Shown here piece by piece: positions 45,658 through 55,906 of a DNA stretch of 64,000 nucleotides. Within the stretch, counting starts at the first letter, position 1. The number at the start of each line of letters is the position of its first letter. Where the stretch lies: the NCBI RefSeq assembly GCF_003129485.1, contig NZ_QFFG01000005.1, positions 246,154-310,153 of the forward strand. The letters are read 5' to 3'. The stretch is from Polaribacter aquimarinus. GTDB lineage: Bacteria > Bacteroidota > Bacteroidia > Flavobacteriales > Flavobacteriaceae. A model generated the notes under the pieces. That model had not been told where the DNA came from and searched no databases. It saw only the letters and a list, made by a program, of their open reading frames with translations. A program made the translations under genes and the position numbers.

Positions 45658-48303
45658 TTATTTTGATAATAAAAATTTCTTAGTAGCACTGTATTTGTCA
45701 TTAAAAACTCTGATTAAATATACATTATTCACTAAACTAGAAGTATTTATTTCTTTTGTAGAATTAAGTTTTCCCTTTTTTACAATTCCTCCAACAATGT
45801 TGTAAATCTCAAAACGCAAGTTGTTTAAATTTTCTTTGGTTGTAATCTTTAAAATATTATTAGTTACCGGGTTAGGATAAATATTTAAAGCAATAAAGAC
45901 GTTTTTAAGATCATGAATGTTTAATGCGTTAGATGAAATATCTACAGCCCACAATCCTCTTCCAAATGTAGCAGCTACTAGTTTATCTGCTGTGTAATTG
46001 ATTTCAATATCTTTAACATCTACATTAGGTAAACCGGCTCCTAATTTTGTCCAATTTTGACCATCATCAATAGTGTAATAAACGCCAATATTAGTTGCTA
46101 CAAAAAGAGTGGTAGAGCTGGCGGCTTGTTTGTATAAAATTTTATTGATGATAACATCTGGTAAGTTTCCGGAAATATTTGTAAAGTTAATACCGCCATC
46201 TGTTGATTTGAATACTTTATTACCTTTATTGTATCCTTGGGATGTAACATAAATCAAGTTACTGTTTGAAGCGCTAAAATCAATAGATTCTATAGTAACA
46301 TTGTTGCCGATATTTGCTGCTCCGTTGATAGAAGAAGGGGTAGAGCCATCTGTAGGTATTTTTCGAATTACATTGTTGTCTGAAATAGCTAGGACTAAAT
46401 TAGCATGAGTGTTAAATTTGTAAGTTTTTGTTCCAGAATCCATGTTGGTTTCTGTTAATTGAGTTCCATCATCAACAACTTTATAAAATCCAGTCGGTAA
46501 TGGATTTCCATCATCATCTGTACCTTTTCCTGCGTTTACATATAAAATAGAAGGATTGGTTCTATCTAATTCCATGTAATGATTAAAAGCTACTCCGCTA
46601 AGTTGTGTCCAATAATCTCCATTTCTTTCACCTTTAAAACCGTTGTCAGATTTAATAATAACTCCAGACTGATTTGTTCCATACCTAACATTTGGATTGT
46701 TGTAATTAATAGCAGTTTCAATTCCATCTCCTAATGCTAAAGCATACCAAACACCATCTATTTTAGAAAAACCATCATTATCTTGATTACCAACCATATA
46801 GCTATCTCCGTTAACATTTGGGTTAATAGCAACGGAATAATGTTGAGTAACTATGGTCTTAGCTGATTTATATTCAATTGTTGGTTTTTGGTCTGAATTA
46901 GATGTGTAAGTCATATAGTTTAAACCTCCATCGTTAACGCTCCAAAATTTTAAATTGCCATCTAAACTACCTAATTTATGATGATCTGAGTGAATATAAT
47001 TACCGTCGCTACTATTATCGTCCCAATATCCATTTAAAGATCTATACCAAGAATTACCATTGTCTGTTGAATGTGTTCCGTTAAATTCTCCGGAAATCAT
47101 CATATTGTTTTTTACAATAAGCGCTTGATTATAACCTTGCTGAGAATTATATTCTGCAGGAATTGTTCCAACGTTAGAAAAACTATTATTATTTTCATCA
47201 TATTTTTTTATTTGTCCACTCATGTCTTGAATATAGAAGAGTCCATCTTCCCCAACAGTTACTGCAGTTTTATTGAAATTACCTGAAGCACCTTGCGTAA
47301 TTTTCCAATTATTATCATTTGTGTAATCATTTGTAAACGCAATATCCCAAAATCCAGAATACATTATTTTTGTGCCAGAAATAGCCATTCTACCATAGCT
47401 TACATTAGTAAATTGTCCTGTAAAAGCTTCAGTCCAATTAGCACCACCGTCTGAGGTTTTACTAATTCCAGTAGTAGTACCTACAAAAACTGTATTATCA
47501 TCGACCACAACTAAATCTCCAGTAAGTTTGTTTTGGTTTAAGGCAAAGGTTAAATTAGTTGATGAAAAAGTTTCTCCACCGTCTGTAGATTTTAATACAC
47601 CAATAGACTTTACATGTTCAGCATCGTAATCACCAGTAGAAATGTAAATTGGTTTGGTTGTGTAGTTGTTAAAATTAGTTGTGCTAGCAGTTTTTATGTC
47701 GGTTACTCCGATACCAGCAACATTATCTAATTTGGCAGACCAAGTTGCTCCACCATCTGTGGATTTCCATATTCCACCATTTGGAGCTCCAACAAAAAGA
47801 ACGTCTTTTGTTGCGTCTGAAGGATGTGCAATTCGTAAAAAAGCATTTAATCTTCCCATTTGTGGATAGTTGGAATATCCATTAGCATCAGGCAAGTCTT
47901 GTGCGCCAATATTAGACCAAGTGGGTTGATTGTTAATGTTTGATTTCTTTTCAATTCTTACAATTTTTCCATTTGAATCTAAAATTCCAGCATTATAAAA
48001 TGCTAAATTTTCATCTGTAAAAGAACCATCTGGTTTTACTCTAAGACGCCAGTATTCTGCCCATCTATTGAAATGTTTGTATTCTTTTAAATCATTGATG
48101 TTGTTTAAATCGTAAGTTTTGAATTCTTCTTTCTTTTTTGCAATAATTTTAAAATAATTTGCTTTTTCTTTTTTTGCAGCTGATTTAAAATTATATTTCT
48201 CGATTCTTTGAGAAAAAATACTTACTGAAAAAAAAGTGAGTAATAAGAATACAAAAAAAAGAAATTTCTTTTGGTTTCTTTTTGGGGGAGTAATAGTTTT
48301 CAT
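45658..48303 (-). CDS. T9SS-secreted BNR/sortilin-type beta-propeller protein
   Basis: 881 residues with a basic N-terminus and a hydrophobic signal segment ending SIFSQ. Repeated Asp-box motifs (GIWKSTDGGATWSAKL, SIGVLKSTDGGETF, TGISKTSDGGANW, KVFKSTDGGINF, TIDDGQNWTKLGAGLP) define BNR/Vps10-type propeller blades. The last ~75 residues, starting around LNIYPNPVTNN and ending KYSATKKFLLS, are a T9SS type A sorting domain. No sialidase catalytic residues were identified, so it is more likely a binding or structural surface protein than a glycosidase. A small lipoprotein gene follows 7 nt downstream. Confidence 0.88.
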   Translation of the reverse strand: MKTITPPKRNQKKFLFFVFLLLTFFSVSIFSQRIEKYNFKSAAKKEKANYFKIIAKKKEEFKTYDLNNINDLKEYKHFNRWAEYWRLRVKPDGSFTDENLAFYNAGILDSNGKIVRIEKKSNINNQPTWSNIGAQDLPDANGYSNYPQMGRLNAFLRIAHPSDATKDVLFVGAPNGGIWKSTDGGATWSAKLDNVAGIGVTDIKTASTTNFNNYTTKPIYISTGDYDAEHVKSIGVLKSTDGGETFSSTNLTFALNQNKLTGDLVVVDDNTVFVGTTTGISKTSDGGANWTEAFTGQFTNVSYGRMAISGTKIMYSGFWDIAFTNDYTNDNNWKITQGASGNFNKTAVTVGEDGLFYIQDMSGQIKKYDENNNSFSNVGTIPAEYNSQQGYNQALIVKNNMMISGEFNGTHSTDNGNSWYRSLNGYWDDNSSDGNYIHSDHHKLGSLDGNLKFWSVNDGGLNYMTYTSNSDQKPTIEYKSAKTIVTQHYSVAINPNVNGDSYMVGNQDNDGFSKIDGVWYALALGDGIETAINYNNPNVRYGTNQSGVIIKSDNGFKGERNGDYWTQLSGVAFNHYMELDRTNPSILYVNAGKGTDDDGNPLPTGFYKVVDDGTQLTETNMDSGTKTYKFNTHANLVLAISDNNVIRKIPTDGSTPSSINGAANIGNNVTIESIDFSASNSNLIYVTSQGYNKGNKVFKSTDGGINFTNISGNLPDVIINKILYKQAASSTTLFVATNIGVYYTIDDGQNWTKLGAGLPNVDVKDIEINYTADKLVAATFGRGLWAVDISSNALNIHDLKNVFIALNIYPNPVTNNILKITTKENLNNLRFEIYNIVGGIVKKGKLNSTKEINTSSLVNNVYLIRVFNDKYSATKKFLLSK

Positions 48304-48413
48304 AGGTTAGGTGTTTTTAAAAAAGTTCATAGCAAAATAGCTATTTTTTTTTAAAAAATTAACTTTAGGAATAGAGAATGTGTATATAATTTATTAATTA
48401 TATGAGTGTTAAG

Positions 48414-49631
48414 TTATTTATTTTGGTTAAAATAACCAGAACCTACACCAATAACTCTCTCATAAAAACTACCAAAAGGTTTGTAGTAAACGATGACTAA
48501 ATATTCGTTTTCGGTTTCAAAAAATGAACCATTTATTTCATTTGTATTAACTTTTCCGTTCGAATTTACTGTTGCATAAGTATAATTGTAAAACCCCTGT
48601 TTAAGAAGGATGCTAGCTTTATAGGCTTTTTCATCATTATTATAAATCATCTTATTCTCTTCAGATATTGAGAAATCATTAAAAGCTCCATAGACATAAG
48701 CTTCTTTATTTCTAAAAGGTTTATCAGATAAAAGAGAAAAATGCATTATTGCATAATCAGCCTCTGTATTTGAGTTAGATGCTTCGATGGTTCTTATGAT
48801 AAACTGACCATTAATATCTGGGTTAAACTTATATTCCCTGTAAGGATTGTAAGTAAAAGGATATAAATAATGATGAAAAATATCTTTTTTGATAACTTTT
48901 ACTACATTTAAACTATTATTTCTAATGATTTTGGTGTCGAAGTTTAAATATTCATTACCTCCCCAAAAATTAGTCTTGTTTGTATATGTATATAATAATT
49001 GATTAGGTTTAAAAAAATTAGGTTGCAAATCTGTAATTTTTTCATTCCAATTGTTATTCTTTAAAACCACAACATTTATTTCTTGTTGTGGGTTGTTGAT
49101 CCTTAAATTAGGGTGATTTACAGAAAATTGAACGGTTTGTTGAGTCTTAATCGTTTTTGCATTTCTACTTCTAATTACAGATACGCCAATAGTTGCAGCA
49201 TTTTCATATAAAACAAAACGTCTAGTAAAAATAACTTCATCATCATAATTTAAAACAGACAAAAGATAGTTTCCGCTTTTTGTAATGACTGTATTTACAT
49301 TCGGAATTTTAACTGAATAATGTGTATAGTTTTGAAAAGTATTAAATGAATTGGTAACATTTATAATTGTATTCTGGTCAAAACCATCTATATATTGACT
49401 TGAAGATAATCTGCTAGATTTCCAATCGTGAGTCATATGTTCTATTTTATATTGATAGTCTTTGCTATCTGCATCTAAATCATCAAAAGACAATTCTAAA
49501 ACAGTACCTAAAGGAACTATTGTAGAAAAATTATTTTCTTGTAAAGGTCTTAGTTGAATTGATTTAATGTTCTGTGAAAATGATATAAAACCCACAAAAA
49601 CAAAAAATAGAAGAAAGAATCTTTTTATCAT
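48414..49631 (-). CDS. T9SS plug-family protein (DUF5103)
   Basis: 405 residues with signal peptide MIKRFFLLFFVFVGFISFSQ. KSIQLRPLQENNFSTIVPLG, YQYKIEHMTHDWKSS, FYNYTYATVNSNG and FGSFYERVIGVG match the DUF5103 family. Its first domain is now called the T9SS plug, a protein that blocks the periplasmic side of the SprA translocon. It is encoded next to, and divergent from, the nqr operon with 208 nt between. It is consistent with at least five T9SS clients in this window; the direct interaction is from family knowledge. Confidence 0.85.
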   Translation of the reverse strand: MIKRFFLLFFVFVGFISFSQNIKSIQLRPLQENNFSTIVPLGTVLELSFDDLDADSKDYQYKIEHMTHDWKSSRLSSSQYIDGFDQNTIINVTNSFNTFQNYTHYSVKIPNVNTVITKSGNYLLSVLNYDDEVIFTRRFVLYENAATIGVSVIRSRNAKTIKTQQTVQFSVNHPNLRINNPQQEINVVVLKNNNWNEKITDLQPNFFKPNQLLYTYTNKTNFWGGNEYLNFDTKIIRNNSLNVVKVIKKDIFHHYLYPFTYNPYREYKFNPDINGQFIIRTIEASNSNTEADYAIMHFSLLSDKPFRNKEAYVYGAFNDFSISEENKMIYNNDEKAYKASILLKQGFYNYTYATVNSNGKVNTNEINGSFFETENEYLVIVYYKPFGSFYERVIGVGSGYFNQNK

Positions 49632-49794
49632 TTCACAAAAATACTATTTCATTTCACATACTTTATCAAAATGTAAGCCAAATATTTATGGCTTAAACAT
49701 TTATTTATTAAACCTATTATTTAGAATAATTATAAATAATAAATTTTAACGAACATATAATAAGTTTTATATTTAGAATAAACGTTAAAAGCTG

Positions 49795-49802
49795 TATTTT
49801 TG
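49795..49802 (+). promoter_or_regulatory. Candidate -7 element of the nqr operon
   Basis: TATTTTTG matches TAnnTTTG and lies 38 nt before the nqrA ATG. A TTTAG about 20 nt upstream could stand in for the -33 TTG. The region 49632-49839 holds no other recognisable feature. Confidence 0.5.
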
Positions 49803-49839
49803 CGTGATTTTTTTAGATAACTAACAATTCCAATTTACT

Positions 49840-51189
49840 ATGTCAAAAGACATTCGTATTAAAAAAGGCTTAGATATTAAGCTTGTTGGCGAAGCAGAAA
49901 AAACAACTACTAATATTTCATTAAGTAGTGTTTATGCGGTTAAGCCAGAAGACTTCCATGGAATTACACCGAAACTTACAGCTAAAGAAGGAGCTACAGT
50001 AAAAGCAGGAGAATCACTTTTTTATTCAAAAAGTGACGAACGCATTTTATTTCCAAGTCCTGTGTCTGGTAAAGTAGTTGAGGTTATTCGTGGAGCAAGA
50101 AGAAAAGTGTTAGCAGTGAAAATTGCAGCAGATACAACACAAATTTACGCTGATTTTGGTAAAAAAGATGCCGCTAAAATGTCTGGAGAAGAAGTGAAAA
50201 ACCACTTGTTTACTTCTGGATGTTGGCCTTTTATTAAACAACGCCCTTACGATGTTGTAGCAAATCCAAATCAAACACCAAAAGCAATTTTTGTTTCTGG
50301 CTATGCTAGTGCACCTTTGGCTGCAGATTTAGAATATACTTTAGCCGGTAAAGATGCAGAACTACAAGCTGCAATTACAGCAATTTCTAAATTAACAGAA
50401 GGTAAGGTTCATATTTCTGTTGGTAAAAACGGAAATTCTCCATTAGCAAATATATCAGGAGTAGAAATTCATAAAGTTTCGGGGCCACATCCTTCAGGAA
50501 ACGTTGGGACTCAGATAGCCAATATTGATCCTATTAATAAAGGTGAAGTGGTATGGGTTCTAACACCGCAAGATTTGGTGGTTATTGGTGAATTATTCTT
50601 AACAGGAAAATTCAACTTAGAAAGAACAATAGCTTTAACTGGTTCTAAAATTAATAAACCACAATATGTTACTGCAATTGCAGGGGCAACCATTGCAGAT
50701 GTAACTTCAGAGAACTTGAATGACGATAACACAAGAATCATTAGCGGTAATGTGTTAACTGGAAAACAAGTTAAAGAGGATGGTTTCTTAGGATATTATG
50801 ATAATCAAATTACAGCAATTCCAGAAGGAGACGACTATGAATTCTTTGGTTGGAATAAGCCTGTTTTTAATAAAATATCAACTTCAAGAGCAATGACTTT
50901 TTCTTGGTTAAATCCAAAGAAAAAATACGACTTAAATACTAATACAAATGGTGAGCATAGAGCATTTGTAGTTACAGGTTCTTACGAAGATGTTTTTCCA
51001 TTAGATATTTATCCAATGCAATTGTTAAAAGCATTTATGTATAAAGATTTAGATGAAATGGAAGCTTTAGGAGGTTACGAAGTAGCTCCAGAAGATTTTG
51101 CACTAACAGAATTTATTTGTGTATCTAAACAACCTCATCAGAAAATTATTCGTGAAGGTTTAGATTTAATGAGAGAAGAATTAGGATAA
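49840..51189 (+). CDS. nqrA: Na+-translocating NADH:quinone reductase subunit A
   Basis: 449 residues, a peripheral cytoplasmic subunit of the sodium-pumping NADH:quinone oxidoreductase. It has the family start IRIKKGLDIKL and the barrel-sandwich region (KAGESLFYSKSDERILFPSP), ending LDLMREELG. It starts the six-gene operon and is followed by nqrB after 4 nt. In known complexes it contacts NqrB and affects the quinone site. Confidence 0.96.
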   Translation: MSKDIRIKKGLDIKLVGEAEKTTTNISLSSVYAVKPEDFHGITPKLTAKEGATVKAGESLFYSKSDERILFPSPVSGKVVEVIRGARRKVLAVKIAADTTQIYADFGKKDAAKMSGEEVKNHLFTSGCWPFIKQRPYDVVANPNQTPKAIFVSGYASAPLAADLEYTLAGKDAELQAAITAISKLTEGKVHISVGKNGNSPLANISGVEIHKVSGPHPSGNVGTQIANIDPINKGEVVWVLTPQDLVVIGELFLTGKFNLERTIALTGSKINKPQYVTAIAGATIADVTSENLNDDNTRIISGNVLTGKQVKEDGFLGYYDNQITAIPEGDDYEFFGWNKPVFNKISTSRAMTFSWLNPKKKYDLNTNTNGEHRAFVVTGSYEDVFPLDIYPMQLLKAFMYKDLDEMEALGGYEVAPEDFALTEFICVSKQPHQKIIREGLDLMREELG

Positions 51190-51193
51190 GATT

Positions 51194-52393
51194 ATGGGCT
51201 TAAAACAAAATTTACATAATTTAAAAGAGAAATATAAAGGTACTAAAATGGCACCTGCATTTAATGCAATCCATACCTTTTTATATTTACCAAATGAAGT
51301 GACTCACGGAGGAACTCATATTAAAGTAGCAGATGATTTAAAGCGTACGATGAATACAGTAATTATGGCTTTAATTCCGGTGTTAATCTTCGGGATGTTT
51401 AATGCTGGTTATCAACATTACGCTGCTATTGATACTTCTTTAAGAGCAGATGTGTTAGCAAACTTTTTTACTTGGGACAATCTTTGGATTGGTATTATAA
51501 AAGTATTACCATTAGTAATTGTTTCTTATGCAGTTGGTCTTGGTGTAGAATTTATTTTTGCAGTTATCAAAGGTCACGAAGTAGAAGAAGGATACTTAGT
51601 AACAGGTATGTTAGTACCATTAATTGTTCCTGTAGACACACCATTATGGATGTTAGCAGTAGCAGTAATCTTTGGTGTTGTAATTGGTAAAGAAGTATTT
51701 GGAGGAACAGGAATGAATATTTTAAATCCTGCCTTAACTATTAGAGCATTTTTATTCTTTGCTTATCCAACTTGGATGTCTGGAGATAAAGTTTGGGTTT
51801 ATGATGCTGTAAATAGAACAGGAACTGCTGATGCAATTTCTGGAGAAACTATTTTAGGTAGTTACGCGCAAAACCAAGAAGTTGTATATACTACATTTGA
51901 TAAATTTATGGGATTCATTCCAGGGTCAGTTGGAGAAACATCAACTTTCTTAATCTTATTAGGCGCAGCTTTTCTGATTTTTACAAAAATTGGAAGTTGG
52001 AGAATTATTGTTTCAACTTTCATAGGAGCTGCTGTAATGGGATTCATCTTTAACCAAGTTGTTGCCACAGATATTATTACAGAATCAAGCAAGTTTTATG
52101 GATTAATGAACACAGTTTGGTGGGAACACTTAATGATTGGTGGTTTAGCATTTGGTGCTGTTTATATGGCAACTGATCCTGTAACGGCATCACAAACAAA
52201 TAAAGGAAAATGGATTTATGGTTTCTTAATTGGATTTATTTCAATCATGATTCGTGTTTTCAACCCTGCATATCCAGAAGGAGTATTCTTAGCAATCTTA
52301 TTAATGAATGTTTTTGCTCCAACTATAGATCATTATGTAGTTCAAGGAAATGTAAAAAAGAGATTAAAACGTACTAAAGTTAAAACTGCCTAA
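51194..52393 (+). CDS. nqrB: Na+-translocating NADH:quinone reductase subunit B
   Basis: 399 residues, an integral membrane subunit of about 10 segments. It carries a covalent FMN on a threonine in known complexes; the corresponding motif GETSTFLILLGAAFL is present. FGGTGMNILNPALTIRAFLFF and YMATDPVTASQTNKGKW are conserved. It forms the Na+ pathway with the other membrane subunits. It lies 4 nt after nqrA and 2 nt before nqrC. Confidence 0.97.
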   Translation: MGLKQNLHNLKEKYKGTKMAPAFNAIHTFLYLPNEVTHGGTHIKVADDLKRTMNTVIMALIPVLIFGMFNAGYQHYAAIDTSLRADVLANFFTWDNLWIGIIKVLPLVIVSYAVGLGVEFIFAVIKGHEVEEGYLVTGMLVPLIVPVDTPLWMLAVAVIFGVVIGKEVFGGTGMNILNPALTIRAFLFFAYPTWMSGDKVWVYDAVNRTGTADAISGETILGSYAQNQEVVYTTFDKFMGFIPGSVGETSTFLILLGAAFLIFTKIGSWRIIVSTFIGAAVMGFIFNQVVATDIITESSKFYGLMNTVWWEHLMIGGLAFGAVYMATDPVTASQTNKGKWIYGFLIGFISIMIRVFNPAYPEGVFLAILLMNVFAPTIDHYVVQGNVKKRLKRTKVKTA

Positions 52394-52395
52394 TT

Positions 52396-53142
52396 ATGAG
52401 TAAGAGAACAGATAGTAATGTATATACAATAATATTTACCATAGTTATGGTAGTTGTTGTAGGATCGATATTAGCGTTTTTGGCATCGTCTTTAAAACCA
52501 AATATTGATGAAAATAAAAGAATAGAAAAGCAGCAAAACATCCTATATGCAATGGGTGTAAATGAAAATGATGATTCAAGTGCAAACTTTGTTTCTACGG
52601 ATGTTGCTGGAACAGAATTTGCAAAATATATTAAAAAGCAAATTGTTATTCAAGGTGATAAAATTTCTGAAAATGACAAAGCTTATTTAATTGATGTAAA
52701 AAAAGAGCAAGCTTCTGCAAAAGCAGGAAATCAAAGAAGATTACCTTTATTTATTGGAGAAAAAGATGGTAAAACATTTTATGTAGCACCAATTAGAGGA
52801 AAAGGTCTTTGGGATGCCATTTGGGGATATGTAGCCATGGATGAAAATATGATTGTTCAAGGAGCATATTTTGATCATAAAGGAGAAACTCCTGGTTTAG
52901 GAGCCAACATCAAACAACGTTTCTTTATGGATGATTTTACTGGAGAACACTTAATGTCTAAAAGTGGAAACTTTAAAGGAATTACTGTTAAGAAAGGAAA
53001 TAACGATCCAAAAAACGAGGATAAAACAGATTATGAAGTAGACGCAATTGCTGGTGCAACAATTACTGGTGATGGAGTTACCGCCATGATCAAATCTGAT
53101 TTAGCATTGTATGCACCTTATTTTAAATCATTAAAAAAATAA
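52396..53142 (+). CDS. nqrC: Na+-translocating NADH:quinone reductase subunit C
   Basis: 248 residues with one N-terminal membrane segment (~11-31) and a periplasmic FMN domain. The covalent FMN threonine lies in IAGATITGDGV; the consensus is S-G/A-A-T, so the first position is Ala here. GKGLWDAIWGYVAMD and HKGETPGLGANI are conserved. It is 2 nt after nqrB and 3 nt before nqrD. Confidence 0.96.
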   Translation: MSKRTDSNVYTIIFTIVMVVVVGSILAFLASSLKPNIDENKRIEKQQNILYAMGVNENDDSSANFVSTDVAGTEFAKYIKKQIVIQGDKISENDKAYLIDVKKEQASAKAGNQRRLPLFIGEKDGKTFYVAPIRGKGLWDAIWGYVAMDENMIVQGAYFDHKGETPGLGANIKQRFFMDDFTGEHLMSKSGNFKGITVKKGNNDPKNEDKTDYEVDAIAGATITGDGVTAMIKSDLALYAPYFKSLKK

Positions 53143-53145
53143 TTT

Positions 53146-53793
53146 ATGGGACTTTTATCAAAAAAAGACGCAGCATTAATTAAAGATCCATTATTAGATA
53201 ATAACCCAATTACAATTCAAGTATTAGGTATTTGTTCTGCATTAGCAATTACTGCAGAATTAAAAGCTTCTATTGTAATGGCAATTTCTGTAATGTTCGT
53301 TTTAGGGTTGGGTAACGTAGTAATCTCTTTAATGAGAAATATTATACCATCGAAAATTAGAATTATTGTTCAGTTAATTGTAGTTGCAACTTTAGTAATT
53401 ATTGTTGATTTAGTTTTAAAAGCATTTGCTTACGAGTTAAGTAAAACACTTTCGGTTTTTGTTGGGCTAATTATTACTAACTGTATTATTATGGGACGTT
53501 TTGAAGCCTTTGCTTTAGGTAATGGTCCTTGGAGGTCTTTCTTAGACGGAATTGGGAATGCTGTGGGTTACGGGTTAATTTTAGTTGCTGTAGGTTTCTT
53601 TAGAGAGCTTTTAGGTTCTGGTACTTTATTAGGATTTAAAGTTTTAGGAGATCCGATTGAAAAAACTGGTTTATATGCAATTGGATACGAAAATAACGGT
53701 TTTATGCTATTATCACCAATGGCATTAATTGTGGTAGGTATCATTATTTGGATTCAGAGAACTAAGAACAAATCATTAATTGAAGAGCACTAG
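53146..53793 (+). CDS. nqrD: Na+-translocating NADH:quinone reductase subunit D
   Basis: 215 residues with six membrane segments, related to RnfE and NqrE. TNCIIMGRFEAFALGNGPW includes the buried Cys that holds part of the membrane iron centre together with NqrE. It is 3 nt after nqrC. Confidence 0.96.
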   Translation: MGLLSKKDAALIKDPLLDNNPITIQVLGICSALAITAELKASIVMAISVMFVLGLGNVVISLMRNIIPSKIRIIVQLIVVATLVIIVDLVLKAFAYELSKTLSVFVGLIITNCIIMGRFEAFALGNGPWRSFLDGIGNAVGYGLILVAVGFFRELLGSGTLLGFKVLGDPIEKTGLYAIGYENNGFMLLSPMALIVVGIIIWIQRTKNKSLIEEH

Positions 53794-53818
53794 ACAGTAG
53801 TGTAAAAAAATATACAAT

Positions 53819-54541
53819 ATGGAACATATAGAATTATTTTTCAAATCGATATTTATAGACAACATGGTATTCGCAACCTTTTTAGGGATGTGTTCTTACC
53901 TTGCTGTATCTAAAAAAGTATCTACTGCTGTAGGTTTAGGGGCTGCTGTAATTTTTGTATTAGCAGTTACTGTACCTTTAAACTGGTTGTTAGATCAATA
54001 TATTTTAAAAGAAGGGGCATTAGTTTGGTTAGGTCCAGAATATGCAGAATACGATTTAAGTTTCTTATCATTTATCATGTTTATTGCAACCATTGCAACC
54101 ATGGTTCAATTGGTAGAGATAATCGTAGAGAAATTCTCACCTTCTTTATACAATTCGTTAGGTATTTTCTTACCATTAATTGCTGTAAACTGTGCCATTT
54201 TAGGAGGAAGTTTATTTATGCAATCTCGTGAAATTGCAACATTTGGTTTGTCTGTAACTTACGGAGTTGGTTCAGGAATTGGATGGTTCTTAGCTATTTT
54301 AGCAATTGCTGCCATTCGTGAAAAAATTAGATATTCTTCTGTTCCTCCAGCATTAAGAGGATTAGGAATTACATTCATCATCACAGGATTAATGGCAATT
54401 GGATTTATGAGTTTTGGTGGAATGTTAACTGGAGGTGATGAGAAGAAAGAAGAAAAACCAAAGGTTGAAGCACAAGTAGAGAAAGAAGAAGTTAAAAAAG
54501 AGGCTAAAGAAATTGTAGCTGAAAACACAACTATAAACTAA
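53819..54541 (+). CDS. nqrE: Na+-translocating NADH:quinone reductase subunit E with charged C-terminal extension
   Basis: 240 residues. The first ~200 form the six-segment NqrE core, with [11 protein letters not shown] carrying the Cys that pairs with NqrD in the iron centre. The last ~38 residues (from about [13 protein letters not shown]) are a Lys/Glu/Ala-rich, likely helical tail on a protein that is usually about 200 residues. It is 25 nt after nqrD and 6 nt before nqrF. Confidence 0.95.
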   Translation: MEHIELFFKSIFIDNMVFATFLGMCSYLAVSKKVSTAVGLGAAVIFVLAVTVPLNWLLDQYILKEGALVWLGPEYAEYDLSFLSFIMFIATIATMVQLVEIIVEKFSPSLYNSLGIFLPLIAVNCAILGGSLFMQSREIATFGLSVTYGVGSGIGWFLAILAIAAIREKIRYSSVPPALRGLGITFIITGLMAIGFMSFGGMLTGGDEKKEEKPKVEAQVEKEEVKKEAKEIVAENTTIN

Positions 54542-54547
54542 ACAAGA

Positions 54548-55855
54548 ATGATATTAGCAGCAGGTACAACAGGTACTATTATCGCAACTGTAGCAGCTTT
54601 TTTATTATTAACACTGTTATTAGTAGCTTTATTATTATTTGTAAAACAAAAATTATCTCCATCTGGTCCAGTTAAGATTACCATTAACGGAGAAAAAGAA
54701 ATTGAAGTAGGTTCTGGTAGTACATTATTAACCACTTTAGGAAACGAAAAAATATTTTTACCATCAGCTTGTGGTGGTGGAGGTTCTTGTATTCAATGTG
54801 AATGTCACGTTTTAGAAGGTGGAGGAGAAGCATTACCAACTGAAGTACCACACTTTACAAAGAAAGAATTAAAAGCTGGTGCACGTTTGGCGTGTCAAGT
54901 AAAAGTAAAACAAGATATGAACATTACAATTCCAGAAGAGGTTTTTGGAATTAAAAAATGGGACGCAACTGTTGTTAGAAATTATAATGTAGCTTCATTT
55001 ATCAAAGAATTCGTTGTAGAAATTCCTGAAGATATGGGCTATAAAGCAGGTGGATATATTCAAATTGAAATTCCTCCTTGTACTGTAAATTATAAAGACA
55101 TTGATATTACTGCACATCCAGAAGAGCATGAAACGCCTGATAAATTTCAAGCAGAATGGGATAAATTTGGTCTTTGGCCATTAGTAATGAAAAATGATGA
55201 ACTAGTAGAACGTGCCTATTCTATGGCTTCTTATCCAGCAGAAGGTAGAGAAATTATGCTAAACGTACGTATTGCTACTCCACCATGGGATAGAGCTAAA
55301 AATGGTTGGATGGATGTGAATCCAGGTGTTGCATCATCTTATATTTTCAACTTGAAAAAAGGAGATAAATGTGTAATTTCTGGTCCTTATGGTGAGTTCT
55401 TTATTAACGAATCTGAAGCTGAAATGTTATATGTAGGTGGTGGTGCAGGTATGGCTCCAATGCGTTCTCACTTATATCACTTATTCAGAACCTTAAAGAC
55501 AGGTAGAAAAGTAACTTATTGGTATGGAGGACGTTCTAAAAGAGAGTTATTCTATTTAGATCACTTCTACAAATTAGAAAAAGATTTTCCTAACTTTAAG
55601 TTTTACCTAGCCTTATCCGAACCAATGGAAGAAGATAATTGGAAGGTTAAAAAAGATATTGATTCAGAAGGAGATGGTTTTGTTGGTTTTATTCACAATT
55701 GTGTAATAGAGAACTATTTAAATCATCATGATGCTCCAGAAGATATCGAATTATATTTCTGTGGTCCACCATTAATGAACAAAGCGGTTCAAAAAATGGG
55801 AGAAGATTTTGGAATTCCAGATGAAAACATTCGATTTGATGATTTTGGAGGCTAG
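54548..55855 (+). CDS. nqrF: Na+-translocating NADH:quinone reductase subunit F
   Basis: 435 residues, the NADH-oxidising subunit. One N-terminal membrane segment (~12-32) is followed by a 2Fe-2S ferredoxin domain with Cys75, Cys81, Cys84 and Cys116 ([15 protein letters not shown]). Next come an FAD-binding domain (RAYSMASYP) and a NAD domain ([13 protein letters not shown], with late [10 protein letters not shown]). It is the last gene of the operon and is followed by a terminator. Confidence 0.97.
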   Translation: MILAAGTTGTIIATVAAFLLLTLLLVALLLFVKQKLSPSGPVKITINGEKEIEVGSGSTLLTTLGNEKIFLPSACGGGGSCIQCECHVLEGGGEALPTEVPHFTKKELKAGARLACQVKVKQDMNITIPEEVFGIKKWDATVVRNYNVASFIKEFVVEIPEDMGYKAGGYIQIEIPPCTVNYKDIDITAHPEEHETPDKFQAEWDKFGLWPLVMKNDELVERAYSMASYPAEGREIMLNVRIATPPWDRAKNGWMDVNPGVASSYIFNLKKGDKCVISGPYGEFFINESEAEMLYVGGGAGMAPMRSHLYHLFRTLKTGRKVTYWYGGRSKRELFYLDHFYKLEKDFPNFKFYLALSEPMEEDNWKVKKDIDSEGDGFVGFIHNCVIENYLNHHDAPEDIELYFCGPPLMNKAVQKMGEDFGIPDENIRFDDFGG

Positions 55856-55873
55856 ACTTCAGTAAGAAAGCTT

Positions 55874-55906
55874 AAAAAACCGATTCAGAAATGAATCGGT
55901 TTTTTT
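55874..55906. terminator. Bidirectional intrinsic terminator of the nqr operon
   Basis: AAAAACCGATTCA (55875-55887) pairs with TGAATCGGTTTTT (55892-55904), with a short loop and T-runs on either strand. It also serves the converging gene on the minus strand, whose stop codon is at 55905-55907. Confidence 0.92.

Noticed and set aside
49636..49643. Minus-strand TATTTTTG as the plug gene promoter
   Set aside because: It lies only about 5 nt before the start codon, which would give a leaderless or truncated transcript. No TTG lies at the right distance.
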